DNA from: Acidobacteria bacterium UBA7540
Lineage (GTDB): Bacteria; Acidobacteriota; Terriglobia; UBA7540
Length of the DNA: 61,183 bases
Direction of reading: 5' to 3'
Assembly: GCA_002478145.1 (NCBI GenBank)
Contig: DLMI01000104.1
Span: forward strand, 1 to 61,183
Below the pieces are notes generated by a model. That model worked only from the letters and a program-made list of their open reading frames with translations. It did no database searches and was not told the origin of the DNA. Positions 24,979 through 32,947 of the stretch are shown here, one piece after another. Positions within the stretch are counted from its first letter, which is position 1; the number at the start of each line of letters is the position of its first letter. The translations under genes were made by a program, and so were the position numbers.

Positions 24979-27018
24979 TCACTTCACATACTTATCCAGC
25001 CACTCGAGCACCGTCTTATACCAGAGCTGGCTATTCTGCGGCTTCAGCACCCAGTGGCCTTCGTCGGGGAAGTAGAGCAGCCGCGAGGGCACGCCGCGCC
25101 GCTGCAATGATGTGAAAAGTTGAATGGCCTGGCCCTCCGGCACGCGAAAGTCGAGAGCGCCCTGGACAAGCAGCATGGGCGTCTGAATGTTCTGCACGTG
25201 GTTCGAAGCCGAGGATTTTTCGTAGGCTTCCCGCTTCGTCCAGGGCGGCCCCTGGTGTTCCCACTCATCGAACCAGATTTCCTCGGTTTCGCCGTACACA
25301 CTGCGTGAGTCGTAGACGCCGTCGTGAGAGACCAGCGCCTTGAAGCGGTTTGTATGTCCGGCGATCCAGTTGATCATGTACCCGCCGAAGGAGGCGCCCG
25401 CCGCGCCGATGCGAGTCTTATCGACGTAGGGCAGTGATTCGAGGTAATCCGTTGCCTTCATCACGTCTTGGTAGCAGGCGCCGCCCCAGTCACCTGAAAT
25501 CTCCTCTACGAATTTCTGGCCGTATCCGGTGGAGCCGTGGAAATTGGTCATTATCACCACGTAGCCGCGCGAGGCGAACATCTGGGCATTCCAGCGGTAG
25601 CTCCAGGCGTCGTCCCAGGCGCTTTGCGGTCCGCCATGAACCAGGACGATGGCGGGGTATTTCTTATTGGCGTCGAATGCCGGCGGCTTGACAAGCAGAC
25701 TTTGAATTTCTGCCCCCAGCGCTCCCTGGGTGGCTACGGATTCGGCGGGGCTCAGATCGAGTTCGGCGAGGAGTGCCGCATTCGCACTGGTCAGTGGCAC
25801 GGGCGTTCCGCCGGATGCAGGGACGCGAAAGATCTCGGCAGGTTGCGTCAGGCTGCTGCGCGTCAGAAGCAGTGATTTGCCGTCTGGGGCGACCTGTACA
25901 TCATCGTTCATTCCACCCAGAACTTTCTCGACCTTGGGCTTGCTGACGGAAGTCTTGAAGACGGGCTGCTGAGCATGTTCGGGAGCCGTGAAATATATGT
26001 TGTTCCTGTCCGGGGCCCACGCGAAACTCGATACCCACTGATCAAAGCCTGTGGTCAGGTCCTTGATGCTTGCGGTTTGCCGGTCGTAAACGCGCAGGCG
26101 AAGCAGGTCGGATTCATAGCCATCGCGGGCCTGCGACGTGTAAGCAATGTAACGCCCGTCAGGTGAGTACTGCGGTGAAGCATCGGAGCCGGGATTATCT
26201 TTGGTGATGTTCTTCGCTTCACCCCCTTGGGTGCTGACGAGGAAGAGATCGTTGTTGGTGGTCCAGGCGATGCGTGAGCCGCCCGAGTGGTTGGAGGTGA
26301 AGCAGACCTCCGTCCCATCCGGCGAGATATCGTAACCATCGGGCGCGTCGAGGAACCAGGTGGGAGAGTCCACCGCGCCCGGCGTCAAGTCGCGCGGCGT
26401 GCCGCCCTGGGCGGAGACGGTGAACAAGTGAGTGTACTTGCCGTCCCGCCAGGCATCCCAATGCCGGAAGAGAAGCTCATCAATGATCCGCGCTTTCACT
26501 TTGCTCTTTTCAGCATCTTCCAGGCGCTTCTTGTTGCACGCATCGTCGCCGCAGTCGGGATAGACCTGGGACGTGAACAGCAGCGCATCGCCCTTTCTTG
26601 CCCAGGTCACGCCGTCCGCTTCGGTCGAGATGCTTGTGAGCTGGCGCGCCTCACCGCCGTTGACGGGAATGATCCACACCTGCGACTTGCCGCCGCGTGC
26701 CGATATGAACGCAATGGATTCGCCGTCCGGCGACCAGCGCGGCCGCGAATCGGAGCCGTCGCCCGTGGTCAGTTGCTTCGGCTCACCGCCTTCGGCGCGA
26801 ACGAGCCAGATGTGTTTGACGACTTTATTGGCCCCGAAATCGACCGCACCCTGCACGTAGGCGATCCAGCGGCCGTCAGGAGAAACTTGTGGATCGGAAA
26901 TTCTTTGCACCTTCATCAAATCGTCGAAAGTCATTGGACGTTTCGCTTCTGCCACATTGCCCCCTAATACCAGAAACAAAGTTACACCCATCATCAGGAA
27001 TGTTTTCATAATCATCAC
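24979..27018 (-). CDS. Secreted S9 family prolyl oligopeptidase / acylaminoacyl-peptidase
   Basis: A 679-residue serine peptidase with a cleavable signal peptide (FLMMGVTLFLVLGGNVAEA). An N-terminal seven-bladed propeller built from WD40-like PD40 repeats (ISPDGRWIAYV, WSPDGESIAFIS and others) leads into a C-terminal alpha/beta-hydrolase domain. The catalytic triad can be placed: S543 in GASFGGYM, D623 in ALDFRVPEG and H655 in DEGHWVL. It probably degrades oligopeptides in the periplasm or outside. Its start overlaps the stop of the upstream sugar kinase by four bases, so the two are cotranscribed although functionally unrelated. Confidence 0.94.
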   Translation of the reverse strand: MMIMKTFLMMGVTLFLVLGGNVAEAKRPMTFDDLMKVQRISDPQVSPDGRWIAYVQGAVDFGANKVVKHIWLVRAEGGEPKQLTTGDGSDSRPRWSPDGESIAFISARGGKSQVWIIPVNGGEARQLTSISTEADGVTWARKGDALLFTSQVYPDCGDDACNKKRLEDAEKSKVKARIIDELLFRHWDAWRDGKYTHLFTVSAQGGTPRDLTPGAVDSPTWFLDAPDGYDISPDGTEVCFTSNHSGGSRIAWTTNNDLFLVSTQGGEAKNITKDNPGSDASPQYSPDGRYIAYTSQARDGYESDLLRLRVYDRQTASIKDLTTGFDQWVSSFAWAPDRNNIYFTAPEHAQQPVFKTSVSKPKVEKVLGGMNDDVQVAPDGKSLLLTRSSLTQPAEIFRVPASGGTPVPLTSANAALLAELDLSPAESVATQGALGAEIQSLLVKPPAFDANKKYPAIVLVHGGPQSAWDDAWSYRWNAQMFASRGYVVIMTNFHGSTGYGQKFVEEISGDWGGACYQDVMKATDYLESLPYVDKTRIGAAGASFGGYMINWIAGHTNRFKALVSHDGVYDSRSVYGETEEIWFDEWEHQGPPWTKREAYEKSSASNHVQNIQTPMLLVQGALDFRVPEGQAIQLFTSLQRRGVPSRLLYFPDEGHWVLKPQNSQLWYKTVLEWLDKYVK

Positions 27019-28100
27019 CGTCTAATCCTCGCTGAGCCCCCCTTCATCACGTGCTTCACTTCATCCCACGTCACCATGCTGGTGTCGCCGCGCGTACTTT
27101 GCAGCAGGGCTCCATGGGCGGCGCCGAGATTGACGGCGTCCTGCGGTGGCATGCCCGCCAGGAAGCCATAAATGACGCCGCTGCAAAAGCCGTCGCCGCC
27201 ACCCACCCGGTCCTCGATCTCCAGTCCTTCATAGCGCGTGGACTGATAAAAGCTTCCATCATAGTAAAGAATTGCCGACCAGTTGTTGACCAGCCCGCTG
27301 ACCACCTCGCGCAATGTTGTCCCGACGGCCTGAATGTGCGGATGCTTCTCGACCACCCGTGAGACCATGCTTTTATAGCCTTCCACGGGAAGCTTCTTGA
27401 GCGATTCGTCCACGCCTTCCACCCGGAATCCCAGTACCTTTTGGAAGTCTTCCTCGTTCCCGATCAAGACGTCGACGAAGGGGACCAACTCGCTGGTAAC
27501 GGCAATCGCTTTCTCACTGGACCAGAGTTTGCTGCGAAAGTTCAAGTCGTAGCTGACCACCGTGCCGGCTTCGTGGGCGGCCCGCATCGCTTCCTTTACG
27601 ACCGCTGCGGAAGAATCGCTGAGGGCGGTGCAGATCCCGCCGGTATGAAACCACCGAACACCGCGTCCGTTGAAGATTTGCTCCCAATCAATATCGCCGG
27701 GCTTGATGTGAGCCGCAGCGGAGTGGCCGCGATCGTACAAGGTTACGCTGCCCCGAACCCCGATGCCCACTTCCGTGAAGTTCAACCCGATGCGGTCCGC
27801 CTTGCCGACGCCGTCATAGGGCGCCCAGACCACGTGGCTGAGGTCCATGCCGGAAGTCCGCGCGTGGTTGCGAATGAACCAACCCAAGGGGTTATCGACA
27901 AGGCGCGAGACCCACGCAGTTCGCAAACCCAACCGGCTCAGGGCATAGCTGACGTTGTACTCTCCACCGCCCGCCCAAGCCTCGAAAACGAGCGTGAGTT
28001 CGATTCGCTGGTGCCCTGGAGGGCTAAGGCGAATCATGCATTCGCCAAAGCTCAGCACGTCCAGTTGACAACCCGTTGTGGAACGAAGTTTCAAGGGCAT
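27015..28100 (-). CDS. PfkB-family sugar kinase, probably 2-keto-3-deoxygluconate kinase
   Basis: A 361-residue ribokinase-fold kinase. The N-terminus LSFGECMIRLSPPGHQRIE with FEAWAGGGEYNVSYALSRLG matches the PfkB group near KdgK. Near the C-terminus, VGGGDGFCSGVIYGF replaces the usual DTxGAGD motif, keeping the catalytic Asp in GGD. Such enzymes phosphorylate 2-keto-3-deoxygluconate (Entner-Doudoroff or pectin breakdown). The exact substrate is inferred. ATG at 28100 follows CCAGAGG; TTG at 28106 is an alternative. Confidence 0.85.
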   Translation of the reverse strand: MPLKLRSTTGCQLDVLSFGECMIRLSPPGHQRIELTLVFEAWAGGGEYNVSYALSRLGLRTAWVSRLVDNPLGWFIRNHARTSGMDLSHVVWAPYDGVGKADRIGLNFTEVGIGVRGSVTLYDRGHSAAAHIKPGDIDWEQIFNGRGVRWFHTGGICTALSDSSAAVVKEAMRAAHEAGTVVSYDLNFRSKLWSSEKAIAVTSELVPFVDVLIGNEEDFQKVLGFRVEGVDESLKKLPVEGYKSMVSRVVEKHPHIQAVGTTLREVVSGLVNNWSAILYYDGSFYQSTRYEGLEIEDRVGGGDGFCSGVIYGFLAGMPPQDAVNLGAAHGALLQSTRGDTSMVTWDEVKHVMKGGSARIRR

Positions 28101-28354
28101 GGGCAAACCTCTGGAAAATGGATGGACATACGGTGGCTCACCGCTGCAAGGTAGTCCGCATAATGATGCAATATCTTAACGCAAATGCTTTGGTGTGAGT
28201 AGTGGCGTGGCCGGAACTCGACAGCAAGAGTCGCCCCGCCGCGCTCGGGGAGAATATCAATTTCAGATTTCCATTCCGTTTCTCAGCCGCTGCTGAATCC
28301 CTGGACCTGAAGTTCGCACAGATACCGCGCTTGTTCGGTATCTGTCCACCTGAC

Positions 28355-28963
28355 TTATGAAGTTGCCTTCGCAGGCTGAGCTCGCCTCGGTCTTAGGATG
28401 ATTCTGCAAAGTACACATCCAAGAATCACCGCCGCGGAAAGAAAGCCTATGAGCGGCCACTTCAACTGTGCCACGAATTGGCGAGCAAGTCGCAGTTGAT
28501 CGAATGAGGTCCACTCCTCACGAATTTTTCCACCGACAATACGCCAAACTGTGATGCCACGTAGTTCAACCTTGGCTCCCGTTGGAGGTAATCCATGATA
28601 TCCGGCGCCGGTATGCGTTCCCCGAAAGGTCCACACCACCGTGACTAGGTCACCCTCGGCTACCATCAGGTCCACGGTCATCTTGAGATCCGGAAACGCC
28701 TTCTTCTCCGCACGCGCTGCCGCCTGATCCTCCTGGAGGTCGGCATTCCTGTGGAGCCCGTGGTTCACAAAATCTTTTGCGTAGATTTCCTCTGCAACCT
28801 GGAATTTCCCCTGGTTGAAAATCTCTTCGAACACTCGCCCAGCTATCGCTTTATTTCTGGCCTCCTGAGAAGCTCCGTCTGGCGAAAATGGGACCCTGTC
28901 GGCTGCGCATGCCGCGCATGCCGGTGCGAGTATCATGAACAGTAACGGCAATGTCTTCCCCAT
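28355..28963 (-). CDS. Membrane-anchored SnoaL-like ester cyclase family protein
   Basis: A 202-residue protein with an N-terminal signal (LPLLFMILAPACAACAA), a SnoaL-like NTF2-fold domain at about residues 35-160, and a C-terminal transmembrane segment (WPLIGFLSAAVILGCVLC) with a basic tail. Family features include FEEIFNQGKFQVAEEIYAKDFVNHG, AAFPDLKMTVD-like KAFPDLKMTVDLMVAEGDLV, and GITVWRIVGGKIREEW. SnoaL-like proteins bind or transform hydrophobic or polyketide-like molecules, but many environmental members have no known substrate. A fold exposed outside and anchored at the C-terminus is unusual. Confidence 0.82.
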   Translation of the reverse strand: MGKTLPLLFMILAPACAACAADRVPFSPDGASQEARNKAIAGRVFEEIFNQGKFQVAEEIYAKDFVNHGLHRNADLQEDQAAARAEKKAFPDLKMTVDLMVAEGDLVTVVWTFRGTHTGAGYHGLPPTGAKVELRGITVWRIVGGKIREEWTSFDQLRLARQFVAQLKWPLIGFLSAAVILGCVLCRIILRPRRAQPAKATS

Positions 28964-28990
28964 GATCCTTCTCCCCCAACAGTTAATGTA

Positions 28991-29032
28991 ACCACTGACT
29001 ACTGACCACTGACCACTGACAACTGACGACTG
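28991..29032. repeat. Heptamer array (ACCACTG type)
   Basis: Six contiguous units: ACCACTG, ACTACTG, ACCACTG, ACCACTG, ACAACTG, ACGACTG. It ends six bases before the gnd stop codon. Confidence 0.85.
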
Positions 29033-29038
29033 ACACCT

Positions 29039-30442
29039 TCACTTGTCCCACTCCGTATGGAACTTCCCTTCCTTGTCGATGCGGCGGTAGGTATGTGCGC
29101 CGAAGTAGTCGCGTTGAGCCTGAAGGAGGTTGGCAGGCAGGCGCTTGGAGCGATAGCCGTCGATATAAGCCAGCGTGTTGCTCAATGCCGGAATCGGCGT
29201 GCCCAAGTCGGTTGCCGTCCGCACAACCCTGCGCAGACTGCCGCCTGTTTTGTTCAGCAATTTGCGGAAATACGGCACCAGCATCAAGTTTTTCAAGTCA
29301 GGCTGGGACTGGAAAGCGGCGCGGATGGGATCGAGCAGCTTGGAGCGAATGATGCAGCCACCCTTCCAGATGCGCGCGATTTCCTCGAACTTCAAGCTGT
29401 ACTTGTACTCTTGCGAGGCGATCCGCAGTTGCTCAAAACCTTGCGCGTAGCAGCCGATGACCGTGATCTTATAGGCCGCGCGCACGCGGGTGATGAGCTG
29501 CTTCTTATCGCCGGAGAATTTCTTGCTCGGGCCGCGCAGAATCTCGGATGCCGCAATGCGCTCCTCTTTAGCTCCCGAGATGATTCGCGCGATCACGGCA
29601 GCCGTCAGAGTTGGGACGGGTGCGCCCAAATCCAGGGCATCCTGCGCGGTCCATTTGCCAGTACCCTTCTGCTCGGCGGTATCCAGAACGAGGTCCACGA
29701 GCGGTTGGTTGGTTTCGGGGTCGATCTTCCCGAGGACGACGATACTGATCTCCAGAAGGAAGGAGCCCAGGTCGCCACTGTTCCACTCCGCGAAGATGTC
29801 GCGAATCTCCGGCCCGGAAAGCCCGAGAACATTCTTGAAGACGTCATAAGCTTCGCAGATGGCCTGCATGATGCCATACTCAATGCCGTTGTGGACCATC
29901 TTCACGTAGTGGCCCGCGCCGCCGGGTCCTAGATAGGTGCAGCAAGCGCCGTCGCTGGTCTGGGCGGCCATCCTTGTCAGAAGAGGTTCAAGGTGGCGAT
30001 AAGACTCTTCGAATCCACCAGGCATCAGGGACGGGCCGTGCAAGGCGCCTTCTTCCCCGCCACTAACGCCCATGCCAAAGAAGCGCAGGCCGGAGGCTTC
30101 CAGTTCCCGCGCGCGCCGCTCCGTATCCTTGAAGTAAGAGTTGCCACCGTCGATCAGGATGTCCTCAGGGGTCAAGTAAGGCTTCAAAGTCTCAATGACG
30201 GAATCAACCGGCTTGCCGGCCGGTACCATCATCCAGATGCGGCGGGGCGTTTCCAGCGCGTCGACGAATTCCTGCCATGAACCGGTGGTCTGAATCTTGC
30301 CCCCGGTTTCCTCCCTGACCTTGTGCGATTTCTCCATGTCCAGGTCGAAACCCGCCACCGAAAAGCCTTTGCTATGGGCATTGAGACCCAGGTTTTTTCC
30401 CATCACGCCAAGCCCGATAATTCCAAGATGTCGTTTGCCCAC
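29039..30442 (-). CDS. gnd: 6-phosphogluconate dehydrogenase (decarboxylating)
   Basis: A 467-residue enzyme that oxidises 6-phosphogluconate to ribulose 5-phosphate and CO2, making NADPH. Features are the coenzyme motif GIIGLGVMGKNLGLNAH, the substrate loops GVSGGEEGALHGPSLMPGG and KMVHNGIEYGIMQ, and the C-terminal AQRDYFGAHTYRRID block that reaches into the partner subunit. The GTG at 30442 was chosen because AGGAGG lies just upstream; the frame is open to a TTG at 30469. It is divergent from tkt across a 283-base region, forming one pentose phosphate locus. Confidence 0.96.
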   Translation of the reverse strand: MGKRHLGIIGLGVMGKNLGLNAHSKGFSVAGFDLDMEKSHKVREETGGKIQTTGSWQEFVDALETPRRIWMMVPAGKPVDSVIETLKPYLTPEDILIDGGNSYFKDTERRARELEASGLRFFGMGVSGGEEGALHGPSLMPGGFEESYRHLEPLLTRMAAQTSDGACCTYLGPGGAGHYVKMVHNGIEYGIMQAICEAYDVFKNVLGLSGPEIRDIFAEWNSGDLGSFLLEISIVVLGKIDPETNQPLVDLVLDTAEQKGTGKWTAQDALDLGAPVPTLTAAVIARIISGAKEERIAASEILRGPSKKFSGDKKQLITRVRAAYKITVIGCYAQGFEQLRIASQEYKYSLKFEEIARIWKGGCIIRSKLLDPIRAAFQSQPDLKNLMLVPYFRKLLNKTGGSLRRVVRTATDLGTPIPALSNTLAYIDGYRSKRLPANLLQAQRDYFGAHTYRRIDKEGKFHTEWDK

Positions 30443-30518
30443 GGTCGCCTCCTGAAATGCAAGCTGCAAGAATAAAGGATATCAGAACCTGTGCCTTCGA
30501 GCGCGGCATGGTTAAGAC

Positions 30519-30546
30519 AAGTCAAAAGTCGAAGGTCGAATGTCAA
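30519..30546. repeat. Heptamer array (AAGTCGA type) in the gnd-tkt divergent region
   Basis: Units of AAGTCAA, AAGTCGA, AGGTCGA, ATGTCAA type. One of the few arrays located at gene 5' ends rather than 3' ends. Confidence 0.6.
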
Positions 30547-30560
30547 TATCTCATTCAGGG

Positions 30561-30589
30561 TGTCCAGCCCTATCGCAAAGTTATATAAT
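30561..30589 (+). promoter_or_regulatory. Possible tkt promoter
   Basis: TATAAT at 30584-30589 is a perfect -10 hexamer. TGTCCA at 30561-30566 is a weak -35 match at 17-base spacing. A start of transcription near 30596 would place the structured element at 30601-30695 at the very 5' end of the mRNA. Confidence 0.4.
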
Positions 30590-30600
30590 GGCCGTTTGTT

Positions 30601-30695
30601 CTGAGTCCAACCGAATGATCCTGGCATCTAAATATATTGCAGGGCAGCGAACAGGCCTTGGGGTTTAGATTGTTCTTGGGCGGGGTTGGACTCAG
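30601..30695 (+). promoter_or_regulatory. Nested three-stem structured leader upstream of tkt
   Basis: Three nested inverted repeats. The outer 12-base stem CTGAGTCCAACC (30601-30612) pairs with GGTTGGACTCAG (30684-30695). The middle 7-base stem ATCTAAA (30626-30632) pairs with TTTAGAT (30664-30670). The apical stem CAGGGC (30640-30645) pairs with GCCTTG (30655-30660), with one G-U pair and a nine-base loop. The internal loop between outer and middle stems is 13 bases on each side. The ribosome binding site AGGAGG starts 15 bases later. It could be a cis-regulatory RNA or a small inverted-repeat element; I do not recognise a known riboswitch class. Confidence 0.6.
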
Positions 30696-30725
30696 CTTTA
30701 TTCATTAATCAGGAGGACTAATCCC

Positions 30726-32792
30726 TTGAAGGGTAATGCCGCGGTGAGCCCAGAAAGCAAGTCATTCGACCAAACGCAACTCGATCAACTATGTATCAAT
30801 ACCATTCGGTTTCTTGCCGTAGATGGAGTCCAGAAGGCAGACTCCGGCCATCCAGGAATGCCGATGGGCGCCGCGCCCATGGCCTACGTACTCTGGACGC
30901 GTTTCATGCAATACGATCCCCTCAAACCTGGTTGGCCCAATCGGGACCGGTTCGTCCTTTCCGCCGGGCACGGCTCGATGCTTTTGTACAGTCTTCTTCA
31001 CTTGACCGGATACGACCTCCCGCTCTCCGAGCTTCAGCAGTTCCGCCAATGGGGAAGCAAGACACCTGGCCATCCTGAATACCGACTGGCTGACGGCATT
31101 GAGACCACTACCGGGCCTTTGGGCCAGGGATTCGGGACCGCTGTAGGCATGGCCATCGCGCAAAAGTACCTCGCGGCGCATTTCAACCGCACTAAGCACG
31201 AAATCGTAAATTACAAGATCTATGCCATCGTCAGCGATGGCGATTTGATGGAAGGGGTTGCCTCGGAGGCGGCTTCGCTGGCCGGCCACCTGGGGCTCAA
31301 CAACCTCATCTACTTCTATGATGACAACCACATCTCGATTGAAGGCTCGACGCACCTGGCGTTCACTGAGGATCGCGCCGAGCGTTTCGAGGCCTACGAC
31401 TGGTTCGTGCAGAAGCTAGCGGACGGCAACGATTTGGAGGCGATTGATGGCGCCATTCGCGCGGCGCAGGCAGAAAAGGAGCGGCCCTCCATTATCATGA
31501 TCCGAACCCACATTGGCTACGGCAGCCCGAACAAACAAGACACTGCCGAGGCACATGGCAGTCCGTTGGGTGAAGAAGAGGTGAAGTTGACCAAGCAGAA
31601 TTTGGGCTGGCCGCTGGAGCCGAAGTTCTACATCCCCGAGGAAGCGCTTGCCCACTTCCGCAAAGCCATAGAGCGTGGTGAGAAGGCTGAAGCCGCATGG
31701 CAAACGCGACTCGCCGACTACCGAAAGGCTCATCCCGCTCTCGCGGCGGAATGGGATCGCTTCGTCAAGGGTGAGCTCCCCGAGGGTTGGACCGCCAAGC
31801 TTCCCACATTCAGTTCTGCTGAAAAACCCATGGCTACCCGCCAGGCTTCCGGGAAAGTGTTGAATGCCATCTCGCCCAGCCTGCCCACGCTCTTGGGCGG
31901 GTCGGCGGACCTTGCTCCCTCGACGAATACGCTGATCAAGGGAGAGGGAGACTTTAGCAGGGGTAACTATGGCGCGCGTAATTTCCACTTTGGGGTGCGC
32001 GAACATGGCATGGGCGCAATCCTCAATGGCATGGCGCTTAGCGGGCTTATCCCTTATGGCGCGACATTCTTTATCTTCTCAGATTATCTACGGCCCGCCT
32101 TGCGTCTGGCGGCGCTGATGGAAGTTCATTCCATCTTCGTCTTCACCCACGACAGTATCTTCCTCGGCGAAGACGGGCCCACTCACCAGCCCATTGAGCA
32201 CTTGCCGGCGTTACGTGCCATCCCTAACCTGAGCCTGATTCGGCCTGCCGACGCGAATGAGACGGCGGTGGCATGGCGGGTGGCGATTGAGCGTCGCGGC
32301 GGACCGGTGGCGCTGTGCCTGACCCGACAAGGCTTGCCCATCATCGATCGGAGCAAATTTGGAGCGGCGGAAGGCTTGGCCAAAGGTGCTTATGTGCTGG
32401 CGGGTGCTCAAGGGAAGACTCCACAGATCATTCTGATTGCTTCAGGCTCTGAAGTGGCCCCGGCCCTCGAGGCTCTCGAGAAACTCACGGCAGAAGGAGT
32501 CGCGGCGCGACTGGTGAGTATGCCCTCGTGGGACCTTTTCGAGAAACAGCCGCAATCGTATCGCGACGAAGTTCTGCCGCCGGACGTGACGGCGCGGCTG
32601 GCCATTGAGGCTGCCTCGCCGTTCGGTTGGGAGCGCTATATCGGAACAAAGGGCGATGTAATCGGCATGAAGCGGTTTGGGGCGTCTGCTCCGGCTAAGG
32701 TGCTGGCGGAGAGATTCGGATTTACCGCGGCAAATATTGTGCGGCGCGCCCATGAGTTGCTGGGCCGCGGGGCAGTGACGAGTGACAAGTGA
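30726..32792 (+). CDS. tkt: Transketolase
   Basis: A 688-residue thiamine diphosphate enzyme moving two-carbon units between ketoses and aldoses in the non-oxidative pentose phosphate pathway. Motifs are [26 protein letters not shown] with a downstream Asn for ThDP/Mg binding, and [20 protein letters not shown]. It starts at TTG, with a strong AGGAGG nine bases upstream (30711-30716). The last residues AVTSDK and the stop codon lie in a GTGACGA heptamer array. It heads the plus-strand pentose phosphate operon. Confidence 0.96.
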   Translation: MKGNAAVSPESKSFDQTQLDQLCINTIRFLAVDGVQKADSGHPGMPMGAAPMAYVLWTRFMQYDPLKPGWPNRDRFVLSAGHGSMLLYSLLHLTGYDLPLSELQQFRQWGSKTPGHPEYRLADGIETTTGPLGQGFGTAVGMAIAQKYLAAHFNRTKHEIVNYKIYAIVSDGDLMEGVASEAASLAGHLGLNNLIYFYDDNHISIEGSTHLAFTEDRAERFEAYDWFVQKLADGNDLEAIDGAIRAAQAEKERPSIIMIRTHIGYGSPNKQDTAEAHGSPLGEEEVKLTKQNLGWPLEPKFYIPEEALAHFRKAIERGEKAEAAWQTRLADYRKAHPALAAEWDRFVKGELPEGWTAKLPTFSSAEKPMATRQASGKVLNAISPSLPTLLGGSADLAPSTNTLIKGEGDFSRGNYGARNFHFGVREHGMGAILNGMALSGLIPYGATFFIFSDYLRPALRLAALMEVHSIFVFTHDSIFLGEDGPTHQPIEHLPALRAIPNLSLIRPADANETAVAWRVAIERRGGPVALCLTRQGLPIIDRSKFGAAEGLAKGAYVLAGAQGKTPQIILIASGSEVAPALEALEKLTAEGVAARLVSMPSWDLFEKQPQSYRDEVLPPDVTARLAIEAASPFGWERYIGTKGDVIGMKRFGASAPAKVLAERFGFTAANIVRRAHELLGRGAVTSDK

Positions 32793-32795
32793 CGA
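32775..32795. repeat. Heptamer array (GTGACGA type) containing the tkt stop
   Basis: GTGACGA, GTGACAA, GTGACGA, then imperfect GCAGAAA/CAGAAGG units. The tkt stop (32790-32792) is inside the third unit. Confidence 0.8.
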
Positions 32796-32947
32796 GCAGA
32801 AAAAAAGGAGACAGAAGGCAGAAGAACGAGGGCAAGGTGCTGGCTGCTGGCGCGATTCAGAATTCACCATTCATAATAAGAGTTAACTTGGCCCCCAGCC
32901 CCTTTTCTGAAGATGCTCTTCCCCCAACGACGTAGAGAGGAAATTCT

